Assembly (NCBI GenBank): GCA_003344405.1 | Contig: NOWV01000217.1 | Coordinates: 1 to 64,000 of the forward strand | DNA: 64,000 nucleotides | Reading direction: 5' to 3' | DNA from: Trichoplax sp. H2 | Taxonomy: Eukaryota > Placozoa > Uniplacotomia > Trichoplacea | The notes under the pieces: model-generated | Told to the model about the DNA's origin: nothing | Database searches by the model: none | Seen by the model: only the letters and a program-made list of their open reading frames with translations | Shown here: positions 15,991 to 28,400 of the stretch, piece after piece | How the letters are laid out: every line of letters starts with the position of its first letter | How positions within the stretch are numbered: the stretch's first letter is position 1 | Program-made: the position numbers and the translations under genes

Positions 15991-18110
15991 TTAAGCTACA
16001 ATATCATTTTCGATACGGTTTAGTAGCTATAAAATGGATGGAAATCGTCAAGAATATACTGTTGATCCTCCAAGACTGATATATGGTATATCAAAATACC
16101 GTACTTCAGATTCTACAAACATGTAGCTACAGTGATCTGTATTGCAGGAGTCGGATATTACTGTTTGATCCGTCTTAGAGAAGTTCCTGGTATGACAGTA
16201 GAATGACTTGATATCAACTTGCATGAGTATAGCACTGTACTGTATAAGTTGACGAATAATTGTGCGGCCGACATGAAAAGTTTGTCTGCAATTTGGCTTA
16301 AATCATGGACTGCTAGAAGTCTAGGAGTCCATGCTTCAACTAACGTCTAGTTATGAACGCTAGCAAAGCATTCCCTTCCACCTAGACCTAAGATCGGTTC
16401 GGTTCGGTTCGCTGCCTTTACGATCTATATGAGTTCTGCGCATGGAAAGTCATTGATTCACGCTCGCACCAAGGTTGTATCGACCTAGCGCTACAACTGC
16501 AAGTGAGATGACGTCTAGTCATGTCAACTCGTGACCACGATCTGGACGAACAACACAACACTGCTCGTGACCTTCATGTGGAGTGACAGTAGGTGCAGGT
16601 GACACTCTGCATTATACCTGGGCTTTGTTTCCGTACAATACCCGCCAAGTGTACAGTACTGTACTGTACCGTACAAGCGTACCGGACCGGACCGCACCGT
16701 CAAGGCGATTGCATCACAAAAGGGACATTGCCCATTGGGTCACTCCATCGGTCCAGCCCATAGCCTTGTAATATGTGCTACCGGTACTGGTGTTACTCGT
16801 CTAAAATAATAGTAGACCTGTACCGGTACGGGACTGGTTGAAATTACTATGGCAACTGGGCACTCAGTAGCCGGCAGAGAGCAATTTCTTCCTTTCAATC
16901 TTGGGCCAAATTCTCTTATGACATAGGAAAGGTTCAATGATTTCCATCTCTTAACACAAGAAGACGCTTAGGAAGGGCTGGATTAAGGCAATTTGAACGT
17001 TGAAATCTTATTCTCGTGTCTATTTATTGGATAGAAGCACAAGTTGAACTGACGACAATTGCCAAAGCGACCTTCCAATTGACAGCAATTTGGATTCTAA
17101 ATGATTCTAATTTGTAGACGGGGATCAAGTTGACAAGTTGACGCCTTCCGTTTATGTAGATTATTTTCCCCCCAATTTGCACAGTGATTATTCTGCATTA
17201 GGTCTAAATTCTTACCATCACAGCTATCTTTTACTGTAGTTATCCTTAATAAGGTATTAGTACACTGATCCACCCACTTCCGATTGTACGTGGATTGCCT
17301 TTCTATAAACTAATCTTTCATGAAACTGAACTGTTAGTAACTATTAAGAAAAGCTCCATAGAGAATGATGATATAAAGAGAGTATTTTATACGACTACAG
17401 ACAGTACTGATTGAAAAAACTATCATCAAAAACGAATTCGCCTCAATCCTTACACGGAACATTGATTGGATTTGAAGTGGCCGTTGATCACTACATTGTA
17501 GTCAAATCCGATGCTTACAAGTCAACTTTATACTGTGTAAAGTCCTGCGGTGTGTGCGTGCCTTTCTAACTTGTAGACAATTTTTCTCGACTATCAAGTG
17601 TAGTATACTCTAGTAGTCTACTGCGTCTTGAAGGCTGCTAAAATTAAATCATTTGTACAGGGAAATTTAACAATTTCCCTATATTATAACTGTGGCGTAT
17701 TTTAGTATTCAATCAGCACTAAATGCTTCCTTAAAGTCTGTATTGTTTTATCATTACCAATTCTGTTGATATTCCTACTGTTTATATTGATCGAAAGAGG
17801 AAAAAACTATCTTTACAGGGAATTACCAATTCTCGACAGTATTTTTTTTGACTAGAAATCAATTTTATTACCACTGTATTAGTCCTGCTCTATTTCTAAT
17901 ACCTACGTACGACTAAGTTGATGCACTGTACTCTCAACTCCATCACCCAATTTTGGACTTGATTAGCTGGGCTACTGAATTTTTATCAACGTGCAATCTG
18001 GTTCATTATTACAAGATTTTAACCTCTACGGCAATCGATTCACATCATCTCAAGCCATTATCGTTTTATCGCCATTATCAGCCATACTATAAGCTGAACA
18101 ATTATTTACT
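15991..18110. other. intergenic, no gene recognised
   Basis: A somewhat GC-richer island lies at about 16370-16900. It has three tandem GGTTC words near 16395 and a GTAC/CCGGACCGG cluster near 16650-16700. A perfect 9-bp hairpin (AGGGAAATT, loop TAAC, AATTTCCCT) lies at 17659-17680. The last few hundred bases precede the MFSD12-like gene. No gene is supported. Confidence 0.45.
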
Positions 18111-21100
18111 ATGGCGACGATAAATGAAGGTAAAATTAGATCCAAAAATTCATATCAAAGTAAATTAGACTGCCGTCAACGTTTCTCCTTTGGAGTGGGC
18201 CATGTCTTAAATGATTTATGTGCCTCTATGTGGTTTTCCTATTTGCTAGTATATATGCATTCTGTCATCGGTTTTTCTCATATACACGCTGGTATATTAA
18301 TGCTCATTGGACAAGTTGCTGATGGAATTTGTACACCTATTATTGGCTACGAATCGGATAGAACTGCAGATAAATGTTATTATGGTAGACGTAAGAGTTG
18401 GCATCTACTTGGCGTTTGCTGTGTCATAGTTTCTTATGCTTTCGTTTTCAACAAGTGTTTTGTCTGTTCTGCGGTAACAGCATGGCCGCTATTAATCTAT
18501 TATACACCATTTGTTATCCTCTTTCAATTTGGTTGGGCAGCGACACAGATATCTCATCTCTCTCTAATTCCCGAATTAACTGATGATGAAAATGAGAGAG
18601 TCGGCCTCAATGCAATAAGGTAAGATAAAAATAGTGCTATTTGAAAATGGATCTTGAATTATTTACAGTAGATATCTAATGCTAGGAATCACCCTATTAA
18701 GCTAAAAGATAGTATAAAAAACTTTTATTGCTATACGTTACTAAATAGAAGATTCAAAGGATCAAGTAAAATCCACGTACTCTTATGCATGGAGACTAGT
18801 AACCTTTACCTATCTACAAAAGTACATTGGTGGAATAATATTCAATACTAGACAGTAGATGTCAATATTTGTTCAATACTTGGTTTTATATGTTAGTCAT
18901 CTTGTACGCCATTTTCATGTCAGCACGTATCTTGCTACATCCATTTGTTAGAGGAAAATTGTTGTAAAATATTCAACTTTGTAACAGTTTGTAGTGACTT
19001 CGAATTCTGTACTTTAAAAAGAGTTGCTTCAAACTAACCTTATTAACGGTATGAATGAGCTGCTAACTGAACGTTCTGTTCCTTCTTGATTGAGATTCAA
19101 TCTTCCCACCGTAATCAATCTACCAATCTTGTAAGATATACGTTTCATGTCGAGATGCTTATTTTTTCGTTATATACTTTAATTGTAATGCAGGTATGCT
19201 TTTACTGTAATCTCCAACATCTACGTCTATCTTGTTGCTTTCATGCTGCTGAGATTCCATGGCGGCAAATATCGGTCTACAATCTCTCCAGCTGATGCTG
19301 CAAACTTCTCGGTAAGGTGGCTATAGTTTCATTTTAAGCATAGAGGCGATCCCCATTTTTATACGGGACTTGCATAATTTAGTGAAACGGAAAAATATCA
19401 TATTATAATTCAACCGATTTATACGCACAACAGCAAATTCATAACTAGATGAATCATTAGATTTCTAAAAATAGAATTGTTTTACCTATCTTTTGTGATT
19501 AGATTACAAGTAAGAGGGTTATGTATTACATCAATAGTTACAAAATTCATCATTGGTACAGTTAAACATCAAAATAGCATAATACTATTAGTTAATACAT
19601 TTCATTTGTCATAAAGAGTAACTATTGTCGTGACCAGCAGAAATAACATATTCTATATGGCTATGTAATTTATAAGGTATAGTTAAATTTGCTACAGGAT
19701 ACCAACTCTGACAATCTCTGTAGGTAATAAGCGTTTAAAAGTAGTATACACCTTATTTAATGTCTATTAATTGCACAATACAATACTTAAAAACTTCATT
19801 GTATTTTTGTTTCATTTATCAGTAGCTGTCTCCTGCGGCAATATCTATTGCCAATCAATTACAATTCAATAATCCTAATTATCGTTATTTTTGGATTTGA
19901 TTAATATGTTCCTTCCTTAATTTTGACGTCTTTTCATCTGTAGTACTTGGTAGGGTCAGTCCTTGGTATCGGTTTAATAGCCGCTATTATTTTTCATGTT
20001 GGCACTAAAGAAAAGCGTCAACATGAAATCAATTGCCGAACTACGCAAGAACGGTATAAGAAAAAGACCTGGATAGATTGGTTGAAATCTTCATTATTCT
20101 ACCGGGTAAGCTAACTACGGTATATAGTAGTAGCGAATAATTAGAATGTTATACAAGTTCTACATATCATATGCTAGCTATAATTGATAATTAAGTTATT
20201 AAAATAGAATTTAAAACTGCTTATCTGTTTTTTATTTTTTTGGATAATGATGCTTTAAATTGTTATAGTACATCTTTAAATAGTTATCATTAGTAATATC
20301 ATCAAAACTAAAATCATGTTATTCTTGTTTTAGCATCGTTGTAATGTAAAACTAAGAGCTAAAAGTTCTATTCATTATTATTTAGGTTGCCGTACTATAT
20401 ATGTGTAGCCGTTTAATTGTCAACATAACTCAAGTATATATTCCACTTTATGTCATAAAAACTCTTCATTTACATAAGGTAAATAGTATTTTAGCATAAC
20501 TGCCTTCTCTGATTGATACTAAAAATTTACTATGTTTATGCTATTTTATTCTAGCTCCTGCTTCTAACTTTCATTCTCTCAAATATAAATTTCTTATAGA
20601 TGCATATCGCTTTAGTACCACTCACAGTCTACGTCAGCGGTTTTCTTGTCAGCTTAGTATTGAAACCTATCAACTACCATCTCGGTCGCAAAATTACATT
20701 TTTCTTAGCTTTGGTGATGTGTGGCGGCTTCTGGTAAGTTTTGGAGATTCAAGAAATGTTTTATTTGAATTAGCACGATCATTTTACCTTTTATTCGATT
20801 CATATACTATATAATCTCTTGTAGTTGCTGTATTTATCTACTACCAGCATCCCATGCTTACGTTGTGTACGCAGGAGCGACAATGTTAGGCGTTGGCGGC
20901 ACGTCACTTTTGGTTACCGTGTTGTCCATGACAGCAGATTTAATTTCCAAAAATGTCGTGAGTATTTTAGTTTTTTTTGATACCATTCATCAGTACTGAT
21001 TCGAACAAAATAAACGATTTATTTATTTAAACATTGCCTGTTTGGCTATAGGAAAGTGGTGCATTCGTTTATGGTGCCATGAGTTTTACCGATAAATTAT

Positions 21101-21570
21101 CTAATGGCATTGCAGTAATAATCATACAATCAATACACCCTTGTGCTCACATGTTTGCAAAGTAAGGCTTATATTTAGTGATGATGCTGTATATGCGTAG
21201 CTGAAAAATTTCTTAAAACAAATGTTTTCTTATACCTTGCTTAGAGATAACTGTGCTAATTCGGCGGCCTATTATCGAAGTGTGCTCACTTATGTTCCTG
21301 GAGGAGCAGCAGCTGTTGCCTTTTTATGCTTATGTACTATGATGTACACCAAGATGCCTTCAACTACTGACGGTTAGTCAAAGGATAATATATATATCTA
21401 TAAGTCATTCATTTTAAATTAAAAACTCATTCCTTATGCAATTCTCTGCAGATTTGATAGCCTACGATGATGGAGACAATGTTCGTACGAATCCGCGATC
21501 GGCCGGCATTAACGATCCAATTATGATAAATGATGATCTCTTAGAAGAAGCGAGACCACTCGTCTTTTAG
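18111..21570 (+). CDS. MFSD12: MFSD12-like major facilitator transporter
   Basis: Twelve-pass membrane transporter of the major facilitator superfamily. Human MFSD12 is a lysosomal/melanosomal protein needed for cystine import. Nine exons: 18111-18619, 19194-19311, 19944-20105, 20386-20478, 20600-20733, 20825-20957, 21052-21161, 21245-21372, 21452-21570; 501 aa. Exon 1 carries [32 protein letters not shown] and [17 protein letters not shown], which are near-identical to the human protein. Exon 2 has [13 protein letters not shown], exon 5 KPINYHLGR, exon 6 VLSMTADLI, exon 7 [18 protein letters not shown] and IQSIHPC. The acidic C terminus ([12 protein letters not shown]) has a dileucine-like sorting motif that would suit a lysosomal location; that part is inference. 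AATAAA lies 102 nt after the stop. The nearest alternative families are other glycoside-pentoside-hexuronide-type MFS carriers, but the match to MFSD12 is clear. Confidence 0.93.
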
Positions 21571-22674
21571 GCAAAACTTATCACCGTTTTAATTCTATGA
21601 CAAGAATTTTATAGTAGTGCCAGACATAAGGTTAACATTACTAGATGTTCAGTAATTAAAGCAGAAGTTGCAATAAACGAATCAAGATTTTTCTAGCTAA
21701 AGGTTGTGCTTCAGTACAGACAGAACTGCAAATTAAATGCAGAGCATTCTTAATTTTACACCATTTCAACTTAAAAAAGGTCATCATAGTCTAACTTTCA
21801 TTTATTAGGTTATACAAGGTTTCTGAGATGATTAAAAAATGATTGTTATATAGAAAATTTTAAAATGATTATGAAAATTATTTTATGAGCTGAAAGCCGA
21901 TACGTGATATATATGTAAGGATGTACTCATGTATCATTTTAAGTGTTGTGCAATTGTGCATTTGTATAGTGAGCAATGATGCTTCTTATTACAATGTATT
22001 TGAGCTAAACTTATTTTGTTTTAACCTATAGATTATATTACTAAGAATTGCATTCGAATAATATAACGATTACTTTCTAAACTTCCATAAAATAGTTTAT
22101 TCTGGAGAGAATGATGCGCATAGCGCTCAATTTATTCAAAAATAAAAAAAATAACACATATTATATCTACCAATACCATAGAATGCTATATCGCTTTTCT
22201 ACAAAGTTGCATCATACCTATGGCTATTTTTGTGTTGTATCTGATAAGAAACTTTTAATAAATAAATAACAATTTCTCCGTATCTTCTTAGTTACTGCAT
22301 ATCTGCGGAGTGTGCATGTTCACTTGCATAGTTCTACATCTTCAGCGTACGCTTATTTAGCTAGAAAGATTGATTCTATACGGCTAATACTCGATGCAGC
22401 AGGCAATTACAGTACCCATAAATACGCTAAATTAATTACAAATGATCTCTAGTTGTAATGTTTCCGATCCAAATAGGTTTAATCGCAACGTCAATAAATA
22501 CTGTTTATAAAACTAGCAGTAAATAGTAGTCGCTCCGACTCCAAATAATGCGTCCCATGGTCCGCATATCCGATACTCGCAGCTTTTCTTTAGGCAAAAC
22601 CCCTACCACAATAGTTGGTTGGATGCCCAGAAGACCTTCGTATCTCTAGCTTTGCAGACTCATAATTGCAAAGA
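21571..22674. other. intergenic, no gene recognised
   Basis: AT-rich spacer between the MFSD12-like gene and the dehydratase-like gene, which lie on the same strand. A candidate polyadenylation signal is at 21672. No reading frame or repeat stands out. Confidence 0.5.
21672..21677 (+). terminator. candidate MFSD12 polyadenylation signal
   Basis: AATAAA lies 102 nt after the stop codon. It is supported by position only. Confidence 0.35.
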
Positions 22675-25130
22675 ATGGCTGATCATCACCTTCTATATGA
22701 GCAAATTTGTCAGGCTTACGAAAGAATTAAAGAGTTTATACGTTGTACTCCATTAGAGCGATCGTATCCGTTAACAGAAGGCACTTCTGGCCAAGTATTC
22801 ATTAAATTAGGTACTAATGTTGATCTTATTTATATAATCATCTCTTAATGTTCAAGTTGATACATACTGGATAGCATTAGTATCCAATTTTGCATATGCT
22901 CCCACAACTTACAGACCACTGGATATTCATACATAGCGGTATAACTGAGTATATTATGGCTTAGCAGTAGCTACATGATTAATATTGATAAATGATGACA
23001 GCGTATAACAGGATTTTATGCATGGCTTGATAAAGTATGAATGTGCAATCTCTGCTATTAAGGCGAGATTACAAAAAGAAAGGCTGTTAATGTACGCGTA
23101 TATCTTGCATCTTGTAGAATACTGTACATTTGTTTTATATCAGCATTTCTTGTTAATAAAGGGCGTGATCATTTTTAAAAATCTACCATTAAGATACTTG
23201 TATAACCAAAAGGAGTTTGTTGTCTAAAGCTGTTAAGGTCAATATACCTCTTACTCCTGCAATAAAAATATCTCAAGATGGAGTCATTCAAGTTTAGAAA
23301 TTGTAATTTAATCGTAGTATCCGCATTAAATACATTAGATATTTTGTACTTTTGATTCATGGCCAAGGATAATTCTTTGCTGTTATCAAATTGTTCTACA
23401 ATCATTTCAAATGATCTCCATGTCTAAATTCACATAGCTTTTATACGTAAACATGTTTAAGTTGCATAGAATTGTCACTTTAAACAGAATGATTTCATAC
23501 AACTGCCACTGTTCATTCTTAGAAAGTGAACAACTAACTGGTGCTTTTAAAATCCGCGGAGCGTTCAATAAATGTATGCTTCTAAAAGAGCGAGCAGCTG
23601 CTTCTGGACAGCAAGTACAAGTTGTTACTGCTTCGACCGGAAATCATGCGATGGCATGTGTAAGTATATTCAAATTTGATCAGATAGATAATACCTTTAA
23701 ATGACGACTTCACAACTAATAATGAGAACTTAAATGACAATTTAAATTATATTATTTCCTGAATGATCTTAAATTATGAATATTTTTACACCATTAATGG
23801 AAAAAACTTTTAGTTCCTTGAAACTAAAGTATGCACTCTGTTACAGCAGACTTTTTAATTCATCCGATCCAATGGTGTATCAATTTTAGAGATTTTAAAC
23901 TCGATGAACATTTGCTAATTATGGAATAATTAGTGAATTAATAAATTATTACTAATAACTCCTTAGACTATAGCTATGAAGACAACGCAGATATCTGGCA
24001 AGATTTTCGTACCAAATAATGCTAGCCAAGCAAAATTGAGAATGATCAATTTGATGGGAGGATCTGTTCACCATTACGGTGATGACTGTTTTGAGACAGA
24101 GAAACGGGCACGTCAAGAGGCATTGGATAATAATTCGATCTATATTTCGCCTTATAATGATTTAGAAATAGTAGCAGGTCAAGGAACGATAGGGTAATGA
24201 ATAAATTATAATTTACTTATAATATCTATATGCTTCAGTATACGCATATCAATATTAAAATAATGAGTAAGTAATAGACATCATTTATTATAGAGTGGAA
24301 ATTCTTAAGCAGCTACCGGAAGTGGATGTTGTTATGGGTTGTGTTGGAGGTGGTGGAATGCTGGGAGGTATTTCTGCTTATTTAAAAGCAGCTAAGCCTT
24401 CTATAAAGGTTGCTATTATTGAAAAGGGTTGAATATTGCACAAAACGTAGAGTAATCTACGATTAAAGTAAAACTAATTATTAAAAGATATGTATGATAG
24501 GCATCTATGAGGACTTGTTGCACTAAATTTTGCAGATTATTGGTTGTTCTCCAGCAAATTCTGCCGCTATGTACCATTCGATCCGAGCTGGGAAAGTCAT
24601 AGATATTGAGAATAAAGAAACATTATCCGATGGATCTGCTGGCTCTATTGAAGAAGAAGCGGTGAGCTAAATTTTCTTGAAGTTGTAATTATAGCTTTTT
24701 CCAGGATTGTATTACACAAATCGATTTGCAGTCAAACTTTACGATGATCGTAACTGAGTTCTTTTCAGCTGCTGTTTTATGAGCCATATAAAATTTTTAT
24801 ATAGGTTACTTTTGAGATATGTAGAAAATATATTGATGAATGGGTGTTGGTGACTGAAGAAGAAATTGCTGATGCTATATATTTTATGATGGAACAACAT
24901 CATAAGGTACTGACATTCCTAAGACTGTCTATGCTTTGACTTTGAACTCATTTATAAGTGCCATTTATATTCTTTAGATTATTGAAGGCTCTGCAGGCGT
25001 TCCTATTGCCGCTTATTGTAAAATGAAAGAGCGTTTGGATAAAATGAAAGTAGTAATAATTGCATGTGGCGGCAATATCAACATGTCGATACTGAACAAA
25101 ATTATACTTTCGAAGAATAATTCACAATAA
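22675..25130 (+). CDS. serine/threonine dehydratase-like PLP enzyme
   Basis: Fold-type II pyridoxal-phosphate enzyme of the threonine dehydratase/serine racemase group. Seven exons: 22675-22810, 23523-23659, 23967-24193, 24294-24408, 24536-24661, 24805-24906, 24978-25130; 331 aa, the usual size for serine racemase or TdcB-type dehydratases. Lys55 in TGAFKIRGAFN is the Schiff-base lysine. STGNHAMA binds the substrate carboxylate. VGGGGM (about residues 184-189) is the phosphate-binding glycine loop. EGSAGVPIAAY and ACGGNINMS follow near the C terminus. The pyridine-nitrogen ligand position is Cys, as in mammalian serine dehydratase, and not Ser as in serine racemase. Exon 4 ends at a weak GTTGCT donor. 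The gene is convergent with TARS, 287 bp away. The exact substrate (L-Ser, L-Thr or another hydroxyamino acid) cannot be told, so no symbol is given. Confidence 0.88.
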
Positions 25131-25272
25131 GCATTCAATCAGTACTCTAATCCATTCTAAAATATTAACAATTTTCCGTTAAAAAGAAACAAGAAAAAAA
25201 ACTTCAAATCAAGCATCATTGGCGGACGAGTTATTCGTAATGATGGATACAGCATCTTTGTGTTTATCGACT

Positions 25273-25278
25273 TTTATT
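25273..25278 (-). terminator. candidate TARS polyadenylation signal
   Basis: TTTATT on the plus strand (AATAAA on the minus strand) lies about 140 nt after the TARS stop, in the short spacer shared with the converging dehydratase gene. It is supported by position only. Confidence 0.35.
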
Positions 25279-25417
25279 TAATGTTATAGCAAGACAAACA
25301 ACTTTACATGTCATTTTCATCTTATCAACTATTAATCAAGTATTTTTACGAAAAAAAACTAGTAAATTACGACTAAAATTGATATGTGTGTAATATATTG
25401 TTAAAATGATTTCATTA

Positions 25418-28400
25418 TTAAAAATTATCTTCATCAGCTTTTGACTTATTGAGTTCTTCAAATCGTTCAATAACTTTAACAATTGTTTGTTCGCCATAAA
25501 CTTGGTTATTTCTGGAGCGCACGTTGACGCTTTTATTTTCGCACTCCTTCTGTCCTACAACTACGAAAATTTTGTGCAATTTTATCAGATAATGGAAGAT
25601 CTAGGTTTTAATAGCATCATCAGTACTAACCCATGCTGAAATTGTATTGAGCTAATTGAGCATTCCTAACTTTCTTATTCATAGTATCACCAGGTGCCAA
25701 ATCCACATCAACATAAAAACCGGCACTGTGTAACTGATCACGAACCTGTAAAATATTATAAACAATTAAGCCGATATATAGTTTTTGGTTTTTGCCAATA
25801 GCAAGACAGTGATGCTGTACTGATTGGCATGGTGTTGCAAATTAAATATTTAATTTGATGTACTTGAAGTGCGTATTCGTCGAACTTCGCAGCCACAGGA
25901 ATGACCATAGCTTGCCTTGGTGAAAGCCAAAACGGCCATTTACCAGCGAAATTCTCACATAGAACAGCTATCATTCGTTCGACTGACCCTAAGATAGCTC
26001 TGTGTATGATAACGGGTCGCAATGTATCGTCGCCATTCTTCCTGTAATCAGTAATGAAACAATTTATGATAGCTAAAATTTAGAAAACCAGAAGAAAATT
26101 GTTCAATCAATTTAAGAAAGTATGAACTCAACATCCAAAAATCAGTTACAAAGTATTACCCAACATAGGTCAGATTAAATCGTGTCGGCAACTGAAAGTC
26201 AAGCTGAATCGTAGCACATTGATGAGGTCTACGTAGTGCATCCAAGACTTGAATATCGATCTATATATCATAAATATTGCAATTACGCACAGCAACATGC
26301 CAAGAAGTGAGCATTAGACTATACCCGGAGGATTGTAATCTCTTATAACTTTACTGCTGAGTTCATATACCTTAGGACCATAAAATGCACCATCCTTCTC
26401 TTTTAAACCCCACTTTAAGCCAAATTCATCTAAACTTTCTCGAAGTTGTTGCTCTGCTCTATCCCAAGTTGCGATTTCACCCATAAATTCATCAGGTCGG
26501 GTCGACAAGAAAAGTTTCAATTGGAAACCAAGCGTGTCGTAAATGTACTTTAAGAAATCTAGGCAGCCCTTAATCTCATCTTTCACCTGGTATAGAAATG
26601 AGCAATTTATTGCAGGAAATTAACTTCTTTTCGTTTAAAATATTAACAGGAATTACCAGTATTATATAGATTAAAAATTTCTTACTTGATCATCACGACA
26701 GAAAATATGAGCATCATCTTGTTGAAAACGTCTAACTCTTGTCAATCCTGACAAAGTACCAGAGAGTTCATTACGATGAAGGACACCAAATTCAGCATAG
26801 CGAAGAGGTAGCTCGCGCCAAGATCTTGGTCGATGTGAGAACATAACACTAAGATGTGTTGATAATTATATAATTAGATATAAATTTGCTGGCTAATTTT
26901 TTTGTAAATTTAATTTCATATGATAACATCATTCCATACCAATGGCCAGGGCAGTTCATTGGCTTTAAGCCAAATTGGTCTTTTTCAACGTCAAAGGTAA
27001 ACATGTCATCCTAAGATTACACGAATACAAGTTAACAATGCTAGGCTGTAGATATGGCATTATTGATGGGTTAGTCTAGAAGGTCGATTTGCAACTCTTT
27101 ACTGACTTTGTAATGTTGCCAGTGTCCCGATGTCATCCATAATTTACTGCTATAAATATTTGGAGATAAAACTTCGTGAAATCCTCTTTTGCGGTACTGA
27201 TCCTAGAATATAGTATATAGCTATTACTATTAACAACTTTAGCAACATTGCTAAATAATTAATAAGGGTTTTTACCCTCATTAATTGCATTAAAATTCCA
27301 TATATATGAGCACCACGGGGTAAGAAGAAGCAGCTACCAGGCGAAAGTTCACTAAAGAAGAATAATTCTTGATCCTAGTCAGTTAAAAATAATAGCCCAA
27401 GATACCTTCAATAAATGCTAACCATAAATTATTACAAGTTTAACGTGTAAAGAGTTTTGATAATATTTTTGGTGGCTGAGTATACACACCCTGCCAATTT
27501 TTCGATGGTCTCGTTTTGCGGCTTCTTCCTGAAATTTTTTCCATTCTTTCATCTGTAGACATAGATACATACGAATTTAAAAATTTTAGAATAGTAATAC
27601 AACAACAATATAATTGTTTATTATAACAATATCAATCAATTATGATACTTTTCAAATTTTTTAAATACGTACTTGCTTGCTATCTGGAAATGATATTCCG
27701 TAGACTCTTTGCAGGCTTTCAGCTTCGCAATTACCTTCCCAATAACTGGAAGAATTCTATGTGAATAAAGACGGCTAGTTTACATTTATGAAAAACACAT
27801 CTGCTATGAATATGTTATACTCTCTGTCACAATGTACCTTAGTCAATGTCATGGCTTTAATTTTACCGGTGTGCCTTACATGAGGGCCACGACATAAATC
27901 GATTAATGGACCGCACCTGAAGAAAGAATTCAATTTATTAGGGTATTAGTAGTAATTTCTAAGCTATGCATCATTTATTATTTCCAACAGATATGTCTGG
28001 CTACCTGTAAACAGTGGTAGTTGGCGTTTTTACTCTTTCTTCTAGAATTCTGACCTTGAACTTATTATACTAGAAAAAGAGATATTCATGCATGTCCATT
28101 GAATCTATGTTACACTATTGACAATTTGATTTTATACAGTTTCAGATCGTTTTCTACCTTGAACATTTCAAGTAAATCTTCTTTCTTCATTTCCAACTTC
28201 ACGAATGGCTGCTTGTCTTTCAAAATCGCTTTGACGATAGTGTCTAATTTTTCGAAATCGTTACCGGATACTTGACTAGAAATTAACCATTTAAAGGTTT
28301 AGTTGTTGTACATGCTGATGAAGATACCATGAAATGTGTTACCATCAACTAAAGGATAACTAGGTTTATATACTTGTTTTCTATAAACATATCGTAGTAG

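Noticed and set aside
19136-19193. Alternative MFSD12 exon 2 beginning after GTAAG with RYTFHVEM
   Set aside because: It keeps frame, but the next segment (19194-19311) gives [13 protein letters not shown], which matches the family at the same position. The first is intronic.
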